From contig NZ_VOBR01000008.1 of the NCBI RefSeq assembly GCF_007845675.1, positions 248,001 through 312,000 of the forward strand: a DNA stretch of 64,000 nucleotides. Direction: 5' to 3'. Made by a program: the position numbers and the translations under genes. Below the pieces are notes generated by a model. That model had not been told where the DNA came from, did no database searches, and saw nothing but the letters and a program-made list of their open reading frames with translations. This DNA comes from Lentzea tibetensis. GTDB taxonomy: Bacteria; Actinomycetota; Actinomycetes; Mycobacteriales; Pseudonocardiaceae. This document shows positions 1 to 8,655 of this stretch, piece by piece (position 1 is the first letter of the stretch; each line of letters begins with the position of its first letter).

Positions 1-888
1 GTTGTTCGTGCCGAACGTGTCGCAGCGCGCCGGGTCGCCCGTGTTCAGGCCCTGCGTGAACCACTTCTGCCGCTGCGCGGAGCTGCCGTGGCTGAACTGG
101 GTGGTGTCGACCTGCCCGCCGCCCAGTTCGCGCTGGATGAAGTCGTCGCCGATGCGGGACGCGGCGTCCAGAGCGGCGGCGACGTCCTCCTGGGTGATGT
201 TCGAGATCAGGGGTTGACCGTTGGCGGTCGGGAGCTTCGTCGCGGCGTTGCCCCAGGCGCCCGCGTAGCAGTCGGCCTGGAGTTCCAGCCGGACCGAGTC
301 GGACGTCGGGCCCTGGCGGGTGCGGACGCGGTCGGACGTGCCGAGCAGGTTCTGGATGTGGTGGCCGTACTCGTGGGCCAGCACGTAGGCCTCGACGAAC
401 GGGCCGCCGGTGGCGCCGAACTTGGTGCGCAGTTCCTGGAAGAAGTTCAGGTCGATGTAGACCTGCGAGTCGGCCGGGCAGTAGAAGGGGCCGACGGCCG
501 AGGTGGCGTTGCCGCAGCGGGTGTTCACGCTGCCGCGGAAGAAGTTCGTGGTGGTGACCTGGTAGGTGTTGCCGCTGCGGGCGAACTGGTCCTTCCAGAA
601 GGCCTGGATCGAGTTGATCGTCGCGACGATCCGGCAGTCGTCGTCGCGGTTCGCGTCCGCGCCCGTCTTGCACTTCTCCGCCAGCTGCGACGACTCGACC
701 TGCTGGTCCTGGCCGAGGTCGGGCAGGCCGCCTGCGGGGAGCTGCACGCCGGTGAACTGCTGGACCAGGAAGAAGATGATGACGCCGACGATGCCGAGGC
801 CACCGCCACCCAGAGCCACTCGGCCGCCGACACCGCGGAGGTCCTCGACCTGCGATACGTCTAGTTCCGCACCCTCGTTGAACTGCAC
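1..888 (-). CDS. Neutral zinc metallopeptidase, YpfJ family (3' end cut by window)
   Basis: Membrane-anchored putative zinc protease (Zn_peptidase family, as E. coli YpfJ). Reading from a GTG at 888 with AGGAGG just upstream, the 296 visible residues show a short cytoplasmic N-terminus, one membrane segment at about 27-44, and an extracellular domain with the zinc motif HEYGHH (172-177) followed by ELQADCYAG (about 202-210), which supplies the third ligand. Several cysteines (72, 85, 125, 137) suggest disulfides outside the cell. No stop is reached before the window edge, but the last residues (CDTFGTNN) resemble the usual end of the family, so little is missing. The substrate is unknown. Confidence 0.9.
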   Translation of the reverse strand, partial: MQFNEGAELDVSQVEDLRGVGGRVALGGGGLGIVGVIIFFLVQQFTGVQLPAGGLPDLGQDQQVESSQLAEKCKTGADANRDDDCRIVATINSIQAFWKDQFARSGNTYQVTTTNFFRGSVNTRCGNATSAVGPFYCPADSQVYIDLNFFQELRTKFGATGGPFVEAYVLAHEYGHHIQNLLGTSDRVRTRQGPTSDSVRLELQADCYAGAWGNAATKLPTANGQPLISNITQEDVAAALDAASRIGDDFIQRELGGGQVDTTQFSHGSSAQRQKWFTQGLNTGDPARCDTFGTNN

Positions 889-942
889 CGCGTGCCTCCT
901 GAACAAGGACCTGATTGCGGCACACCATAAAGCACGAAAGAC

Positions 943-983
943 GCCTCGGTGCGGGGCCCGACGTCGGGGCACCGCACCGAGGC
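943..983. terminator. Hairpin terminator
   Basis: GCCTCGGTGCGG at 943-954 pairs perfectly with its complement at 972-983. The loop is itself partly palindromic (CCCGACGTCGGG). An A-rich flank lies on the left and TTT on the right. It sits upstream of the metallopeptidase start, so it probably stops read-through from the right. Confidence 0.65.
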
Positions 984-1411
984 TTTCCCATTTGGAAGTG
1001 ACGACGACGGCCGGCGGAAGGTCGGCGTGGCGCTCGACCGGTGACGCCCAGAGACGAAACCGATGTCGAGCTCAACAGCGTCGTAGTGCACCGAGCGACG
1101 CCTATGGCGCCTGGGCACCCGAGACCCCGTCTGCGCTGCTCGCATTCGCGCCCGGAGCGGCTATGTCCGATCCGATCGCGGGGATGCAGCTGACCGCGTA
1201 TCGCCACAGCGAGGAGTTACCTGCACGGCACCACCTACCCCTTCTGGGCGTGGCCTCCGGGTGGCCATTCGTACACCTGCCGGTTGCCAGCTCGTTATCG
1301 AGCATGCGCTTGATCAGCCCCAATCTCAACACCTCACCCGGAACCTGAATTGGTGAAGTGGAGTGTCTCCGTCTCGGGTGAACGGGTGTGCGCAGAGCGA
1401 CCGGGAAAGCG

Positions 1412-1449
1412 TTTGCCCGGAGGTTCCTCGCGAGGAACCTCCGGGCAAA
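1412..1449 (-). terminator. Terminator of the chaplin-like gene
   Basis: A perfect 19 bp palindrome without spacer (arms 1412-1430 and 1431-1449, TTTGCCCGGAGG... and complement) lies 10 bp beyond the stop of the chaplin-like gene and ends in TTT on the minus strand. Confidence 0.85.
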
Positions 1450-1459
1450 GTGGACTGAC

Positions 1460-2179
1460 TCAGGCCTGGCGACGGGCGGCGCGGCGCGCCATCTGGCCGC
1501 TCACGACGAGCGCGGCCGCGGCGAGCAGCATCTGCAGCGCGTCGACACCGGTCTTCGGCAGCGGCTTCACGGGCTCGGACGCCTGCGCGGACGGCGAGCC
1601 GATCAGCGACGGACGGCCGAGGCCCAGGTGGTCACCGATCTCGTCGAGGTCGGAGCCGGGAGGGGTCGGGCCGTTGTTCGGCGGCTGGTTTCCGGGGGGC
1701 TGGTTTCCGGGCGGCTCGGTGCCGGGGGGCTCCTCACCCGGCGGCTCCTCACCGGGCGGCTCCTCGCTCTTGCCGCAGTCGCCGGAGGCGTCGCCGCCCA
1801 CGCCGACGCCGTTGCCGCACACCGTCACGGGCGCGGAGATCAGCGAGCCGCCGGGCTCGGACGACGGCGGCTCACCGCAGCTGCCGCTGCCGCCACCGAG
1901 CACGCCGACCGAGTTGCCGCAGACGGTCACCGGCGCCGAGATCAGCGGCTCGTTGGCCGCGCGCGGAGCGGGCTGGGCGGGCGGGCAGGTCGCGTCGCCG
2001 TTCGACAGGACGTTGACGGCGTTGCCGCAGACCTTGATCGGCACGCTGAGGACGTCGCCGACGCGCACCTCGTCGTCGACCTTGAGCAGGTCGGACGCGC
2101 TGGCCATTCCGGAGCTCGCGACCAGCAGGCCGCCGGTGAAGATGGCGGCGCCGACCGCCCTTTGCACGTTCTTGCGCAT
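1460..2179 (-). CDS. Chaplin-domain surface protein with LPXTG anchor
   Basis: Probable long chaplin-like protein, 239 aa, attached to the cell wall by sortase. It has a signal peptide (about 1-29), then three chaplin-like segments (about 40-66, 78-103, 112-137), each with the core V-CGN-V and a second cysteine about 13-14 residues later. A proline-rich stalk of PPGEE/PPGNQ repeats (138-175) follows, then the sorting signal LPKTG (207-211), a hydrophobic segment and the basic tail RRAARRQA. Chaplins of Streptomyces are hydrophobic amyloid proteins coating aerial hyphae; the role here is inferred from that. The ATG at 2179 was preferred to an upstream frame start because a signal peptide begins there. 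It follows the proline-rich secreted gene by 58 bp and may share its transcript. Confidence 0.85.
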   Translation of the reverse strand: MRKNVQRAVGAAIFTGGLLVASSGMASASDLLKVDDEVRVGDVLSVPIKVCGNAVNVLSNGDATCPPAQPAPRAANEPLISAPVTVCGNSVGVLGGGSGSCGEPPSSEPGGSLISAPVTVCGNGVGVGGDASGDCGKSEEPPGEEPPGEEPPGTEPPGNQPPGNQPPNNGPTPPGSDLDEIGDHLGLGRPSLIGSPSAQASEPVKPLPKTGVDALQMLLAAAALVVSGQMARRAARRQA

Positions 2180-2237
2180 GGTTGTTCGTTCTCCCTGATG
2201 TGGTGACCCTCGTGGACTCGTGCGCACGCCACGGGGA

Positions 2238-2777
2238 TCAGTCAGGTGAGAACGACGGGTCTTCCGCGTAGGTGAACCTCGGAACGTCCAGGTCCGCGGA
2301 GCGCACCAGCGCGACGGCGTGGCGGGCTGCGGACGTGGTGAACGTGAGCGTGCCGACAGGCGGGGTGTTCGTCGTCAACTGGCCCGCGCCGCTCGGCGGC
2401 GGGCTGCCTGGCGTCGGCAGGTCCGCGTGCTGCGGTTCCGCCGGAGGCGCGGGCACCCCGGCGGGCGGCGGCCTCTCCGCGACCACCGGCGCGGCGCTGA
2501 CCGCGGCGACCGGTTTGGCAACAGGCGCGGCGGGCACCGGCTCGACCGGCGGTGGAGGCGGTGGGACCTCGGTCCTCGGCTGCGCGGGGAGCGGGCGCTC
2601 GACCGGCGGCAGCGGCACCTCTGGCGTGGTGTCCAGCTCGACGGTGACGCCGACGAGCGGAAGATCGATGTCGATGCGGACGTCGGCACTGGCCTCGGCC
2701 GCCGAGGCTGAGGAGCCCAGCAGCCACGAGCCGAACACCAGTCCGGCGAGGAGGAGAAGCCGACGCACCCACGACAT
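2238..2777 (-). CDS. Secreted proline-rich protein
   Basis: Unrecognised 179-residue exported protein. Residues 1-27 form a clear signal peptide ending in ASA. After it comes a short segment with alternating acidic and hydrophobic residues (VRIDIDLP, VTVELDTTPE), then a long stretch rich in Pro, Ala and Val (about 50-135), and a C-terminal part without a membrane anchor or sorting signal. AAGGTGGGG precedes the ATG at 2777. It lies just upstream of the chaplin-like gene on the same strand, which suggests a shared cell-surface role, but no enzymatic motif is visible. Confidence 0.7.
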   Translation of the reverse strand: MSWVRRLLLLAGLVFGSWLLGSSASAAEASADVRIDIDLPLVGVTVELDTTPEVPLPPVERPLPAQPRTEVPPPPPPVEPVPAAPVAKPVAAVSAAPVVAERPPPAGVPAPPAEPQHADLPTPGSPPPSGAGQLTTNTPPVGTLTFTTSAARHAVALVRSADLDVPRFTYAEDPSFSPD

Positions 2778-2820
2778 CGGGCCCCACCTTAGATCAAATG
2801 GCGCAACCGGGGCAGCGAAA

Positions 2821-2860
2821 AAGCCACCTTCGCACCAATGGTCCAGTGCGAAGGTGGCTT
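2821..2860 (-). terminator. Terminator of the 5'-nucleotidase family gene
   Basis: AAGCCACCTTCGCAC (2821-2835) pairs perfectly with its complement at 2846-2860. It is flanked on the left by GAAA, giving a T-tract on the minus strand, and lies 12 bp past the stop of the gene at 2873. Confidence 0.9.
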
Positions 2861-2872
2861 TCTCACTTGGTG

Positions 2873-4588
2873 CTACGGGTTGCTGGTGATCCGTCCGAGC
2901 GGGGGCGCCGCGACGTTCGGGTGCGTGCCCAGGTACGCCGTGAGCCCGTCCAGGTCGACGACGCCACCGATGACGTCCGTGGCCTTGAGGAACTCGCTGA
3001 ACCCGTCGCCACCGGCCTGCAGGAAGCTGTTGATGGTGATCCGGTAGCTCGCCGCGGGGTCGACCGGCGTGCCGTTGATCGCGAGGTTGCTGATCCGCGA
3101 CCCGATCGGCTGGCTCGCCGACCAGGAGTAGGTGAGGCCTGCCGACGGCTGCAGCATGATCTGCCGCGCACCGGGGCCCCACTGCTGCTCCAGCGCGGAC
3201 TTCAGCAGCGCACCGGACATCGTGACCGTCGTCAGGTTGTTGCCGAACGGCTGGACGGTGAACGCCTCGCCGTACGTCACGACGCCGTTGCCCTCGCCCG
3301 CGGGCGAGCTGGCGAACGTCAGGTCGGCGCGCACGCCGCCGGGGTTCATCAGCGCGGCGACCGCACCGTTGACCCTGGTGGCCTCGAGTTGCGAGTCGGC
3401 GATCAGGTAGCCCACCGGCATCTCGATCGCACCGGGCGCACCGCGGACGATGTCCTGGCTGATCGTGCCGACCGGCTCGTTCGCGATCGGGCCGGACTTC
3501 GTCTTGGCCAGGTCGATGACGGCCTGGACGGCGGGGTCCGGGGTGACGGTGCGGGTGACGATCTTGTTGTCCGCCTTGGTGGCGTTGCGGACCACGTCGC
3601 GCGTCCTGCGGTCGATCTTCAGGTCGACGACGCTCAGCTCGCGGCCGAACGCCAGGCCTTCGATGAACGGGCGCGGGTTGCCTGCCGGGTCCTTCACCAC
3701 GCAGTTGTAGTGCTGGTGGCTGTGGCCGGAGAAGACCGCGTCGATCTTGGGGCTGACGGCCGTCGCGATCGCGCTGCCGGGGTTGCCGGGCTGGACGGTG
3801 CAGCCGTTCGGGCCGCCGGGGGTCGAGCTGACCTGGTCGCCCTGGTGGATCAGCAGCACGATCGACTTGATGCCGAGCGTGTCCAGCAGGTTCGCGTACT
3901 TGTTGGCCGCCGCGATCTCGTCGCCGAACTTCAGCTCCTTGATCCCGTTCGGGTCGACCAGGGTCGGGACGTCCTTCAGCGGCATGCCGATGAAACCGAT
4001 CGGGATGCCGTCGCGGATCTCGACCCAGAACGGCGGCAGCGCGGGCAGGCCGTTCTTCGCGAGCGTCACGTTCGCGCCGAGGATCGGGAAGTTCGCACCC
4101 CGGTACCTGTCGCGGAACTGGCAGCCGTCGACCGGGTGGCAGCCGCCGCGCTGCATGCGCAGCAGCTCCTTGTAGCCCTCGTCGAACTCGTGGTTGCCCG
4201 CGGCGGTCGTGTCCATGCCGACCTTGTTGAGGATCTCGATCGTGGGCTCGTCGTGGAACAGCGCCGACACGATCGGAGACGCGCCGATCAGGTCTCCCTG
4301 ACCGACCACGACCGAGTTCTTGACCTCGCTCTCGAGGTTCTTGATGTGCGTCGCGTTGTACGCGGCACCACCCGCGTCGACCGTCGTTCCGTCAGCCAGC
4401 ACGACACGGCCGGACGAACCGGATGGCGGCTCGATGTTGCCGTGGAGGTCGTTGATGCCGATCAGGCGAACGTCGACGGTGCCGCGGGCGTGCTGGGCCT
4501 CGATGTCGGCCGTCGCGTTGGAGACGGTGACTGCGGCCGCGGCGGCGGCTGTGATCGCCAGCACGGATAGCCGTCTGAACGAACTCAT
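2873..4588 (-). CDS. Secreted 5'-nucleotidase / metallophosphatase (UshA family)
   Basis: 571-residue exported phosphoesterase that probably hydrolyses nucleotides outside the membrane. A signal peptide occupies about 1-27. The N-terminal calcineurin-like domain shows the metal motifs NDLHG (46-50), VGQGDLIG (about 95-102), GNHEFDEG (131-138) and GHSHQH, and a cysteine pair. The C-terminal 5'-nucleotidase domain (about 340-560) binds the nucleoside. The length is normal for bacterial UshA-like enzymes. There is no LPXTG or lipobox, so it is likely released. It is divergently placed from the MarR gene with a 104 bp shared upstream region. Exact substrate (5'-nucleotide, 2',3'-cyclic nucleotide or UDP-sugar) cannot be read from sequence. 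Confidence 0.92.
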   Translation of the reverse strand: MSSFRRLSVLAITAAAAAAVTVSNATADIEAQHARGTVDVRLIGINDLHGNIEPPSGSSGRVVLADGTTVDAGGAAYNATHIKNLESEVKNSVVVGQGDLIGASPIVSALFHDEPTIEILNKVGMDTTAAGNHEFDEGYKELLRMQRGGCHPVDGCQFRDRYRGANFPILGANVTLAKNGLPALPPFWVEIRDGIPIGFIGMPLKDVPTLVDPNGIKELKFGDEIAAANKYANLLDTLGIKSIVLLIHQGDQVSSTPGGPNGCTVQPGNPGSAIATAVSPKIDAVFSGHSHQHYNCVVKDPAGNPRPFIEGLAFGRELSVVDLKIDRRTRDVVRNATKADNKIVTRTVTPDPAVQAVIDLAKTKSGPIANEPVGTISQDIVRGAPGAIEMPVGYLIADSQLEATRVNGAVAALMNPGGVRADLTFASSPAGEGNGVVTYGEAFTVQPFGNNLTTVTMSGALLKSALEQQWGPGARQIMLQPSAGLTYSWSASQPIGSRISNLAINGTPVDPAASYRITINSFLQAGGDGFSEFLKATDVIGGVVDLDGLTAYLGTHPNVAAPPLGRITSNP

Positions 4589-4692
4589 GAGAAGCCTTCC
4601 TGCGTGGAATGTCCGGCCGGAGTCTGCCTTTCGAAACTCATCGGCACCAGAGAAGTGGCTCGATCGTCATGGTTCGGGCTTAGCCTGTTCAC

Positions 4693-5169
4693 GTGACCCG
4701 ATGTGAGCAAGAGCCCAACTGGCTCGACGAAGGCGAGATGCGCGCGTGGCGCACCTACGTGAACGGTTCGTCCATGCTCATGGACCGTCTGCACCGAGAG
4801 CTTCAGGACGGCCACGGGGTGTCACTCGCGGACTACGAGATCCTCGTCCGATTGTCCGAGCAGAAAGCGCACCGGATGCGGATGACGCAACTCGCCGACG
4901 ACGTCGCGTCGTCCAAGAGTCGCGTGTCGCATCAGATCGCGCGGATGGAGAAAGCGGGACTCGTTCTCCGCCGGGAATGCCCCGAAGACGGGCGCGGCGT
5001 GTTCGCCGAACTCACGCCGGTCGGTATGGCATTGCTGGAGGAGTCCGCTCCCACGCACCTCGACGGAGTGCGCAAGCACATCGTCGACCTGCTCACCTCC
5101 GAGGAGCAGGAAGTGCTGGCCAAGGTGTTCGACCGGGTCATGACTCATCTGCGTGCGGTGGACAGCTAG
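4693..5169 (+). CDS. MarR family transcriptional regulator
   Basis: 158-residue winged-helix repressor of the MarR type. It has the usual helical dimerisation ends and a central DNA-binding region (about 45-105) with LADYEILVRLSE, LADDVASSKSRVSHQIARME and the wing RRECPEDGRGVFAELT. The GTG at 4693 is the first start after the divergent gene, and the N-terminus WLDEGEMRAWRTY is typical of actinobacterial members. Its target may be itself or the divergent phosphoesterase gene; the ligand is unknown. A tRNA gene follows 16 bp after the stop. Confidence 0.93.
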   Translation: MTRCEQEPNWLDEGEMRAWRTYVNGSSMLMDRLHRELQDGHGVSLADYEILVRLSEQKAHRMRMTQLADDVASSKSRVSHQIARMEKAGLVLRRECPEDGRGVFAELTPVGMALLEESAPTHLDGVRKHIVDLLTSEEQEVLAKVFDRVMTHLRAVDS

Positions 5170-5185
5170 TCTCTACCCCGCACGA

Positions 5186-5270
5186 GGAAGCGTGGCAGAG
5201 CGGCCGAATGCACCCGCCTTGAAAGCGGGAGACGGGCAACCGTCCGGGGGTTCAAATCCCTCCGCTTCCG
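5186..5270 (+). tRNA. tRNA-Ser (anticodon UGA)
   Basis: An 85-nt tRNA with acceptor stem GGAAGCG (5186-5192) paired to CGCTTCC (5263-5269), discriminator G at 5270, D-arm GCAGAGCGGC, anticodon stem-loop CCGCCTTGAAAGCGG with anticodon TGA, a long variable arm (GACGGGCAACCGTC) and TψC arm GGGGGTTCAAATCCCTC. The long variable arm and anticodon identify serine. CCA is not encoded. Confidence 0.97.
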
Positions 5271-5383
5271 CAAGTGGGCGAGCTGTGTCCGCGGACAGCG
5301 CGGACCAGCTCGCTCCAGGTGTCCTGTGGGGGCAAGCCCCCACACCCCAGCCGCAAGTGGGCCAGTTGTCCACAGGTGTGGAT

Positions 5384-5428
5384 GAACCTGGGGATCGTTC
5401 GAACGGATGTTCGACGACCCCCAGGTTC
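5384..5428 (-). terminator. Terminator of the M28 peptidase gene
   Basis: GAACCTGGGG (5384-5393) pairs with CCCCAGGTTC (5419-5428), with a second partial stem (TCGTTCGAAC/GTTCGACGA) inside the loop. It lies 8 bp beyond the stop of the minus-strand peptidase; it could also serve the tRNA on the plus strand. Confidence 0.65.
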
Positions 5429-5436
5429 ACACCAGG

Positions 5437-6933
5437 TCAGGCTGCGTCAGCGTGCGAGTGCGGCGCCGATGCGACCTTCATGGACATGCGGGCCGCGGCG
5501 CGCTTGGAGCGCGGCGGAACGCCGTTGATGTCCTCGGTGCTGATCGCGTAGGTGGCGGTCACGAAGGCGAGGGCGTCGCCGTTCTTGCCCAGTGCCACGC
5601 GGTCCAGGTTGCCGAGGTTGTCGCACTTCGAGTGGTAGCACTTGTCGTACGCGACACCGGCGGTGCCGCCCCACTTCGCGGCCTGGGCATCGGTCTTGAT
5701 GCCCTCGGCACCGGTGAAGAGACCACCGGCCGGGATGCCCTGCGCGATGAACTCGCCGTAGTCCGAGCGACCGCTGAAGTCGGTGCCCTCGGTCGGCTGG
5801 CCCGTCGCGGTGAAGTAGTCGACGAACGCCTTCTCGATCTGCGCCGAGCCGAACGGGCCGGGGCCCGCGCCGACGTTGTCCGAGTTGTCGCCGTCGTACA
5901 CGAAGTACCCGGCGTTCGGGGAGCCGATCATGTCGAAGTTCAGGTACAGCGCGATGTCCAGCTGCTGCTCGAAGGTCAGCGCGCGGACGTACTCGGTCGA
6001 GCCGATGAGGCCGAGCTCCTCGGCACCCCACCAGGCGAAGCGAACCGCGTTGTTGACCTTCGGCTTGCTGCCGAGCTGCAGCGCGGTCTCGAGGAGACCG
6101 GCCGAGCCGGAGCCGTTGTCGTTGATGCCGGGGCCGGTCTCGACGCTGTCGAGGTGCGCACCCGCCATCACGACGTTGTCCTTGCGGCCCGTCTTCGTCT
6201 GGGCGATGACGTTGCGCGCGGTGCGGGTCTCGAAGTGGAACCGCAGGTCGAGGGTCACGGCCTGGCCCGCGAGGCCGGCCAGCGCGGTGCCGTCGGCCTT
6301 GCTGACGCCACCGACCGGCACGACGCCGGGGTTGACCAGCGTGACGCCGGACAGCGCGCCGTCGACGTTGTTGGAGACGATCACACCGATCGCGCCCGCC
6401 GCCGCCGCGTTCTTGTGCTTGATCTCGAACGTGCAGCCGCCGCGGCGGATCAGTGCGACGGTGCCGGTGAAGTCCTGACCGGCGAAGTCCGTTGCCTCAC
6501 AACCGGTCGTGGCGTCCTCGGGGACGACGCGGATCGGGCCGGTGATGCCGCCGACCGGGGTCTGCGGCGACTCCTCCATGGGGATCGCCTCGAACGACTG
6601 GGCGCCGACCTTGGCCGACTGCGCGTCCGGGACCTGCTCCTGGAAGGTGAACGAGGGCGTCGAGACGTCGAAACCCGCCCCCCTGAGCTTGCCCGCCACG
6701 TACTCGACGCTGGCGTCGTAGCCCGGCGTGAGGACGGCGCGAGTGCCGCCGTTGCGGTCGGCGATGCGCTGCAAAGCGATCAGGTGGCGGTTGATGCCGT
6801 CGGTGGTGACGGCTTTGGCGAGCTTCTTGGCCAGTGCCGGCCCGGTGGGCTCGGCGGCGGAAGCGGTCGCGGTGGGTGCGGCGACAAGTGCGCACACAGC
6901 CAAGACGCCCGCAAATTTGGCTCTGGCAGACAT
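5437..6933 (-). CDS. Secreted M28 family aminopeptidase with PA domain
   Basis: 498-residue zinc aminopeptidase resembling the Streptomyces griseus enzyme. The ATG at 6933, with GAAGGGGAA upstream, gives a good signal peptide (about 1-26, cut after ASA). A protease-associated domain with RRGGCTFEIKHKNA is inserted at about 140-235. The M28 catalytic part follows with AGAHLDSVETGPGINDNGSG (zinc ligands His and Asp), WWGAEELGLIGS (catalytic Glu and ligand), NFDMIGS and YHSKCDN (last His). It is released rather than anchored. It probably trims peptides outside the cell. The upstream acetyltransferase ends 79 bp before the start; co-transcription is possible. Confidence 0.92.
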   Translation of the reverse strand: MSARAKFAGVLAVCALVAAPTATASAAEPTGPALAKKLAKAVTTDGINRHLIALQRIADRNGGTRAVLTPGYDASVEYVAGKLRGAGFDVSTPSFTFQEQVPDAQSAKVGAQSFEAIPMEESPQTPVGGITGPIRVVPEDATTGCEATDFAGQDFTGTVALIRRGGCTFEIKHKNAAAAGAIGVIVSNNVDGALSGVTLVNPGVVPVGGVSKADGTALAGLAGQAVTLDLRFHFETRTARNVIAQTKTGRKDNVVMAGAHLDSVETGPGINDNGSGSAGLLETALQLGSKPKVNNAVRFAWWGAEELGLIGSTEYVRALTFEQQLDIALYLNFDMIGSPNAGYFVYDGDNSDNVGAGPGPFGSAQIEKAFVDYFTATGQPTEGTDFSGRSDYGEFIAQGIPAGGLFTGAEGIKTDAQAAKWGGTAGVAYDKCYHSKCDNLGNLDRVALGKNGDALAFVTATYAISTEDINGVPPRSKRAAARMSMKVASAPHSHADAA

Positions 6934-7012
6934 GAACGATTCCCCTTCGTTCCGGAGAGCTGAACATTCACAAATTCGGACGCCGGAAAGCAATCCCTCT
7001 CTCGGCGGGTTC

Positions 7013-7648
7013 TCACCCAGTGAGCAGATGAACACAGTCCGCTAGACCCTCGACGGTCACCTGCCAAGACGGCCGTTGAAAACGGTTTTCGTCGAGGCGG
7101 AGGTAGATGTGCGTCAACGGTTCCCCGCGCGGCGCGAGCCGGTGTGTGCCCTCGCGTGTATAACCGAGCTTCTCGCTCACCCGGTTAGAGGCCGCGTTCT
7201 TCTCCCATGCCGCCGAGCGCGCGATCACCGCGCCCAGATGGTCGAATGCGAATAGCAGAACCGCGGCTCTCATCTCGGTTCCGTATCCGTTTCCCTGATA
7301 ACGCCTGCCGAGCCACGAACCGGAAGAGACCTCTTGGAGCACCTTGAAGTTCAGCGCCGAGAGCCCCTGCGTGCCGATGACCTTCCCGTCGATCCTGATC
7401 AGGAAGTTGACGGACCAGTCAGCTGACGTCAGTGCGGCGCGCTGGGCCCAGTAGTACTGGAGCATCCGCAGACCGAGCTCCGACGGCGGCGCGTCGGTCC
7501 ACGCGACCGCGAACGGCATCTCGTCGGACGGGTGGATGCCCTCCGCCGCGAGCTCGGCCAGTTCGAGCAGGCCCGCGTCGTCGTCCGGGCGCAGCTCGAG
7601 CCTCGGCGTCCGGATCACCAGGTGCCTCAGCGGCCACGGGTCCATGCT
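7013..7648 (-). CDS. GNAT family N-acetyltransferase (RimJ/RimL-like)
   Basis: 211-residue acetyltransferase of the Acetyltransf_3 group, which often modifies ribosomal protein N-termini, aminoglycosides or small metabolites. It starts LRHLVIRTPRLELRP and contains the acetyl-CoA loop QGNGYGTEMRAAVLLFAF, the segment GAVIARSAAWEKNAASNRVSEKLGY and a typical C-terminal strand. The ATG at 7648 was chosen because the upstream codons add no conserved sequence; the gap to the divergent oxidoreductase is only 41 bp. The substrate is not identifiable. Confidence 0.85.
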   Translation of the reverse strand, partial: SMDPWPLRHLVIRTPRLELRPDDDAGLLELAELAAEGIHPSDEMPFAVAWTDAPPSELGLRMLQYYWAQRAALTSADWSVNFLIRIDGKVIGTQGLSALNFKVLQEVSSGSWLGRRYQGNGYGTEMRAAVLLFAFDHLGAVIARSAAWEKNAASNRVSEKLGYTREGTHRLAPRGEPLTHIYLRLDENRFQRPSWQVTVEGLADCVHLLTG

Positions 7649-7689
7649 CCGATGTTGCCGCACCTGTCGATCCGATTACGGTCGAAGGC

Positions 7690-8655
7690 ATGCGTGCCAT
7701 CACTGTTCGCGAGCCCGGCGGTCCCGACGTTCTGGAGTGGACGGAGGTGCCCGACCTGGAGCCCGGTCCCGGCGAGGTCCTGATCGACGTCGCGGCGAGT
7801 GCGGTCAACCGGGCGGACCTGTTGCAGCGCCAGGGTTTCTACCCGCCGCCGCCCGGCGCGAGCGACATCATCGGACTGGAGTGCTCCGGCACGGTCGCCG
7901 CACTCGGCGACGGCGTCGAGGGCTGGAACGTCGGCGACGAGGTCTGCGCGTTGCTCGCGGGCGGCGGCTACGGCCAGCAGGTCGTGGTGCCGCAGGAGCA
8001 GCTGCTGCCGGTGCCGAAGGGCGTCGACCTGGTGACCGCCGCGGCGCTGCCCGAGGTCGCGTGCACGGTGTGGTCGAACGTCGTCATGGACGCCGGTCTG
8101 CGCAGCGGCGAGACGTTCCTCGTCCACGGCGGCGCGGGCGGCATCGGCACGCACGCGATCCAGGTCGGCAAGGCGCTCGGCGCGCGGGTCGCGGTGACCG
8201 CGGGCTCGGACGACCGGCTCGCCAGGTGCGCCGAGCTGGGCGCGGACATCACCGTCAACTACCGCACCCAGGACTTCGTCGCCGAGGTCGAGGAGGCCGA
8301 CGTCGTCCTCGACAACATGGGCGCCTCCTACCTGAAGCGCAACATCGACGTGCTCACCACCGGCGGACGGCTCGTGGTGATCGGCATGCAGGGCGGCCGC
8401 ACCGGCGAGCTGGACCTCGGCAAACTGCTCGCCAAGCGCGCGTCGGTGAAGGCGGCCGGCCTGCGCGGGCGTCCCGTCGCGGAGAAGGGCGAGATCGTCG
8501 CGGACGTGCGCGCCCGGCTCTGGCCGCTGGTCGAGAGCGGCGCGGTGAAGCCGATCGTGCACGAGGTGGTCCCGATGTCGGACGCGGCCGGCGCGCACCG
8601 CACGCTCGAGGAGGGCAGCGTCTTCGGCAAGGTGCTGCTCAGGGCAGAAAGGTAG
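7690..8655 (+). CDS. NAD(P)H:quinone oxidoreductase, zinc-independent MDR family
   Basis: 321-residue quinone oxidoreductase of the PIG3/QorA type. It has an N-terminal GroES-like domain (NRADLLQRQGFYPPPPGAS, GLECSGTV) and a Rossmann domain with VHGGAGGIGTHAIQVGKALG. It lacks the structural-zinc cysteines of alcohol dehydrogenases. The ATG at 7690 matches the family start MRAITVREPGGP. In M. tuberculosis a similar gene (Rv3777, from memory) also lies beside the aminotransferase-like gene and bpa. Its 3' end overlaps the convergent methyltransferase by 17 bp. Confidence 0.92.
   Translation: MRAITVREPGGPDVLEWTEVPDLEPGPGEVLIDVAASAVNRADLLQRQGFYPPPPGASDIIGLECSGTVAALGDGVEGWNVGDEVCALLAGGGYGQQVVVPQEQLLPVPKGVDLVTAAALPEVACTVWSNVVMDAGLRSGETFLVHGGAGGIGTHAIQVGKALGARVAVTAGSDDRLARCAELGADITVNYRTQDFVAEVEEADVVLDNMGASYLKRNIDVLTTGGRLVVIGMQGGRTGELDLGKLLAKRASVKAAGLRGRPVAEKGEIVADVRARLWPLVESGAVKPIVHEVVPMSDAAGAHRTLEEGSVFGKVLLRAER

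Larger units (their letters stand above)
889..1459. other. 571 bp gap without a supported gene
   Basis: This stretch holds two terminator-like hairpins (943-983 and 1412-1449, listed separately). Between them, about 984-1411 has only short open frames with no recognisable product and no convincing ribosome binding site. A 76-codon minus-strand frame at 1102-1332 was considered and not accepted. It may be decayed sequence or a promoter region for the metallopeptidase. Confidence 0.5.

Noticed and set aside
1102-1332. Minus-strand frame of 76 codons in the 889-1459 gap
   Set aside because: No ribosome site, no recognisable domain, arginine/glycine-rich composition as expected from random high-GC sequence.
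2798-4570. Plus-strand frame of 590 codons
   Set aside because: Antisense shadow of the 5'-nucleotidase family gene.
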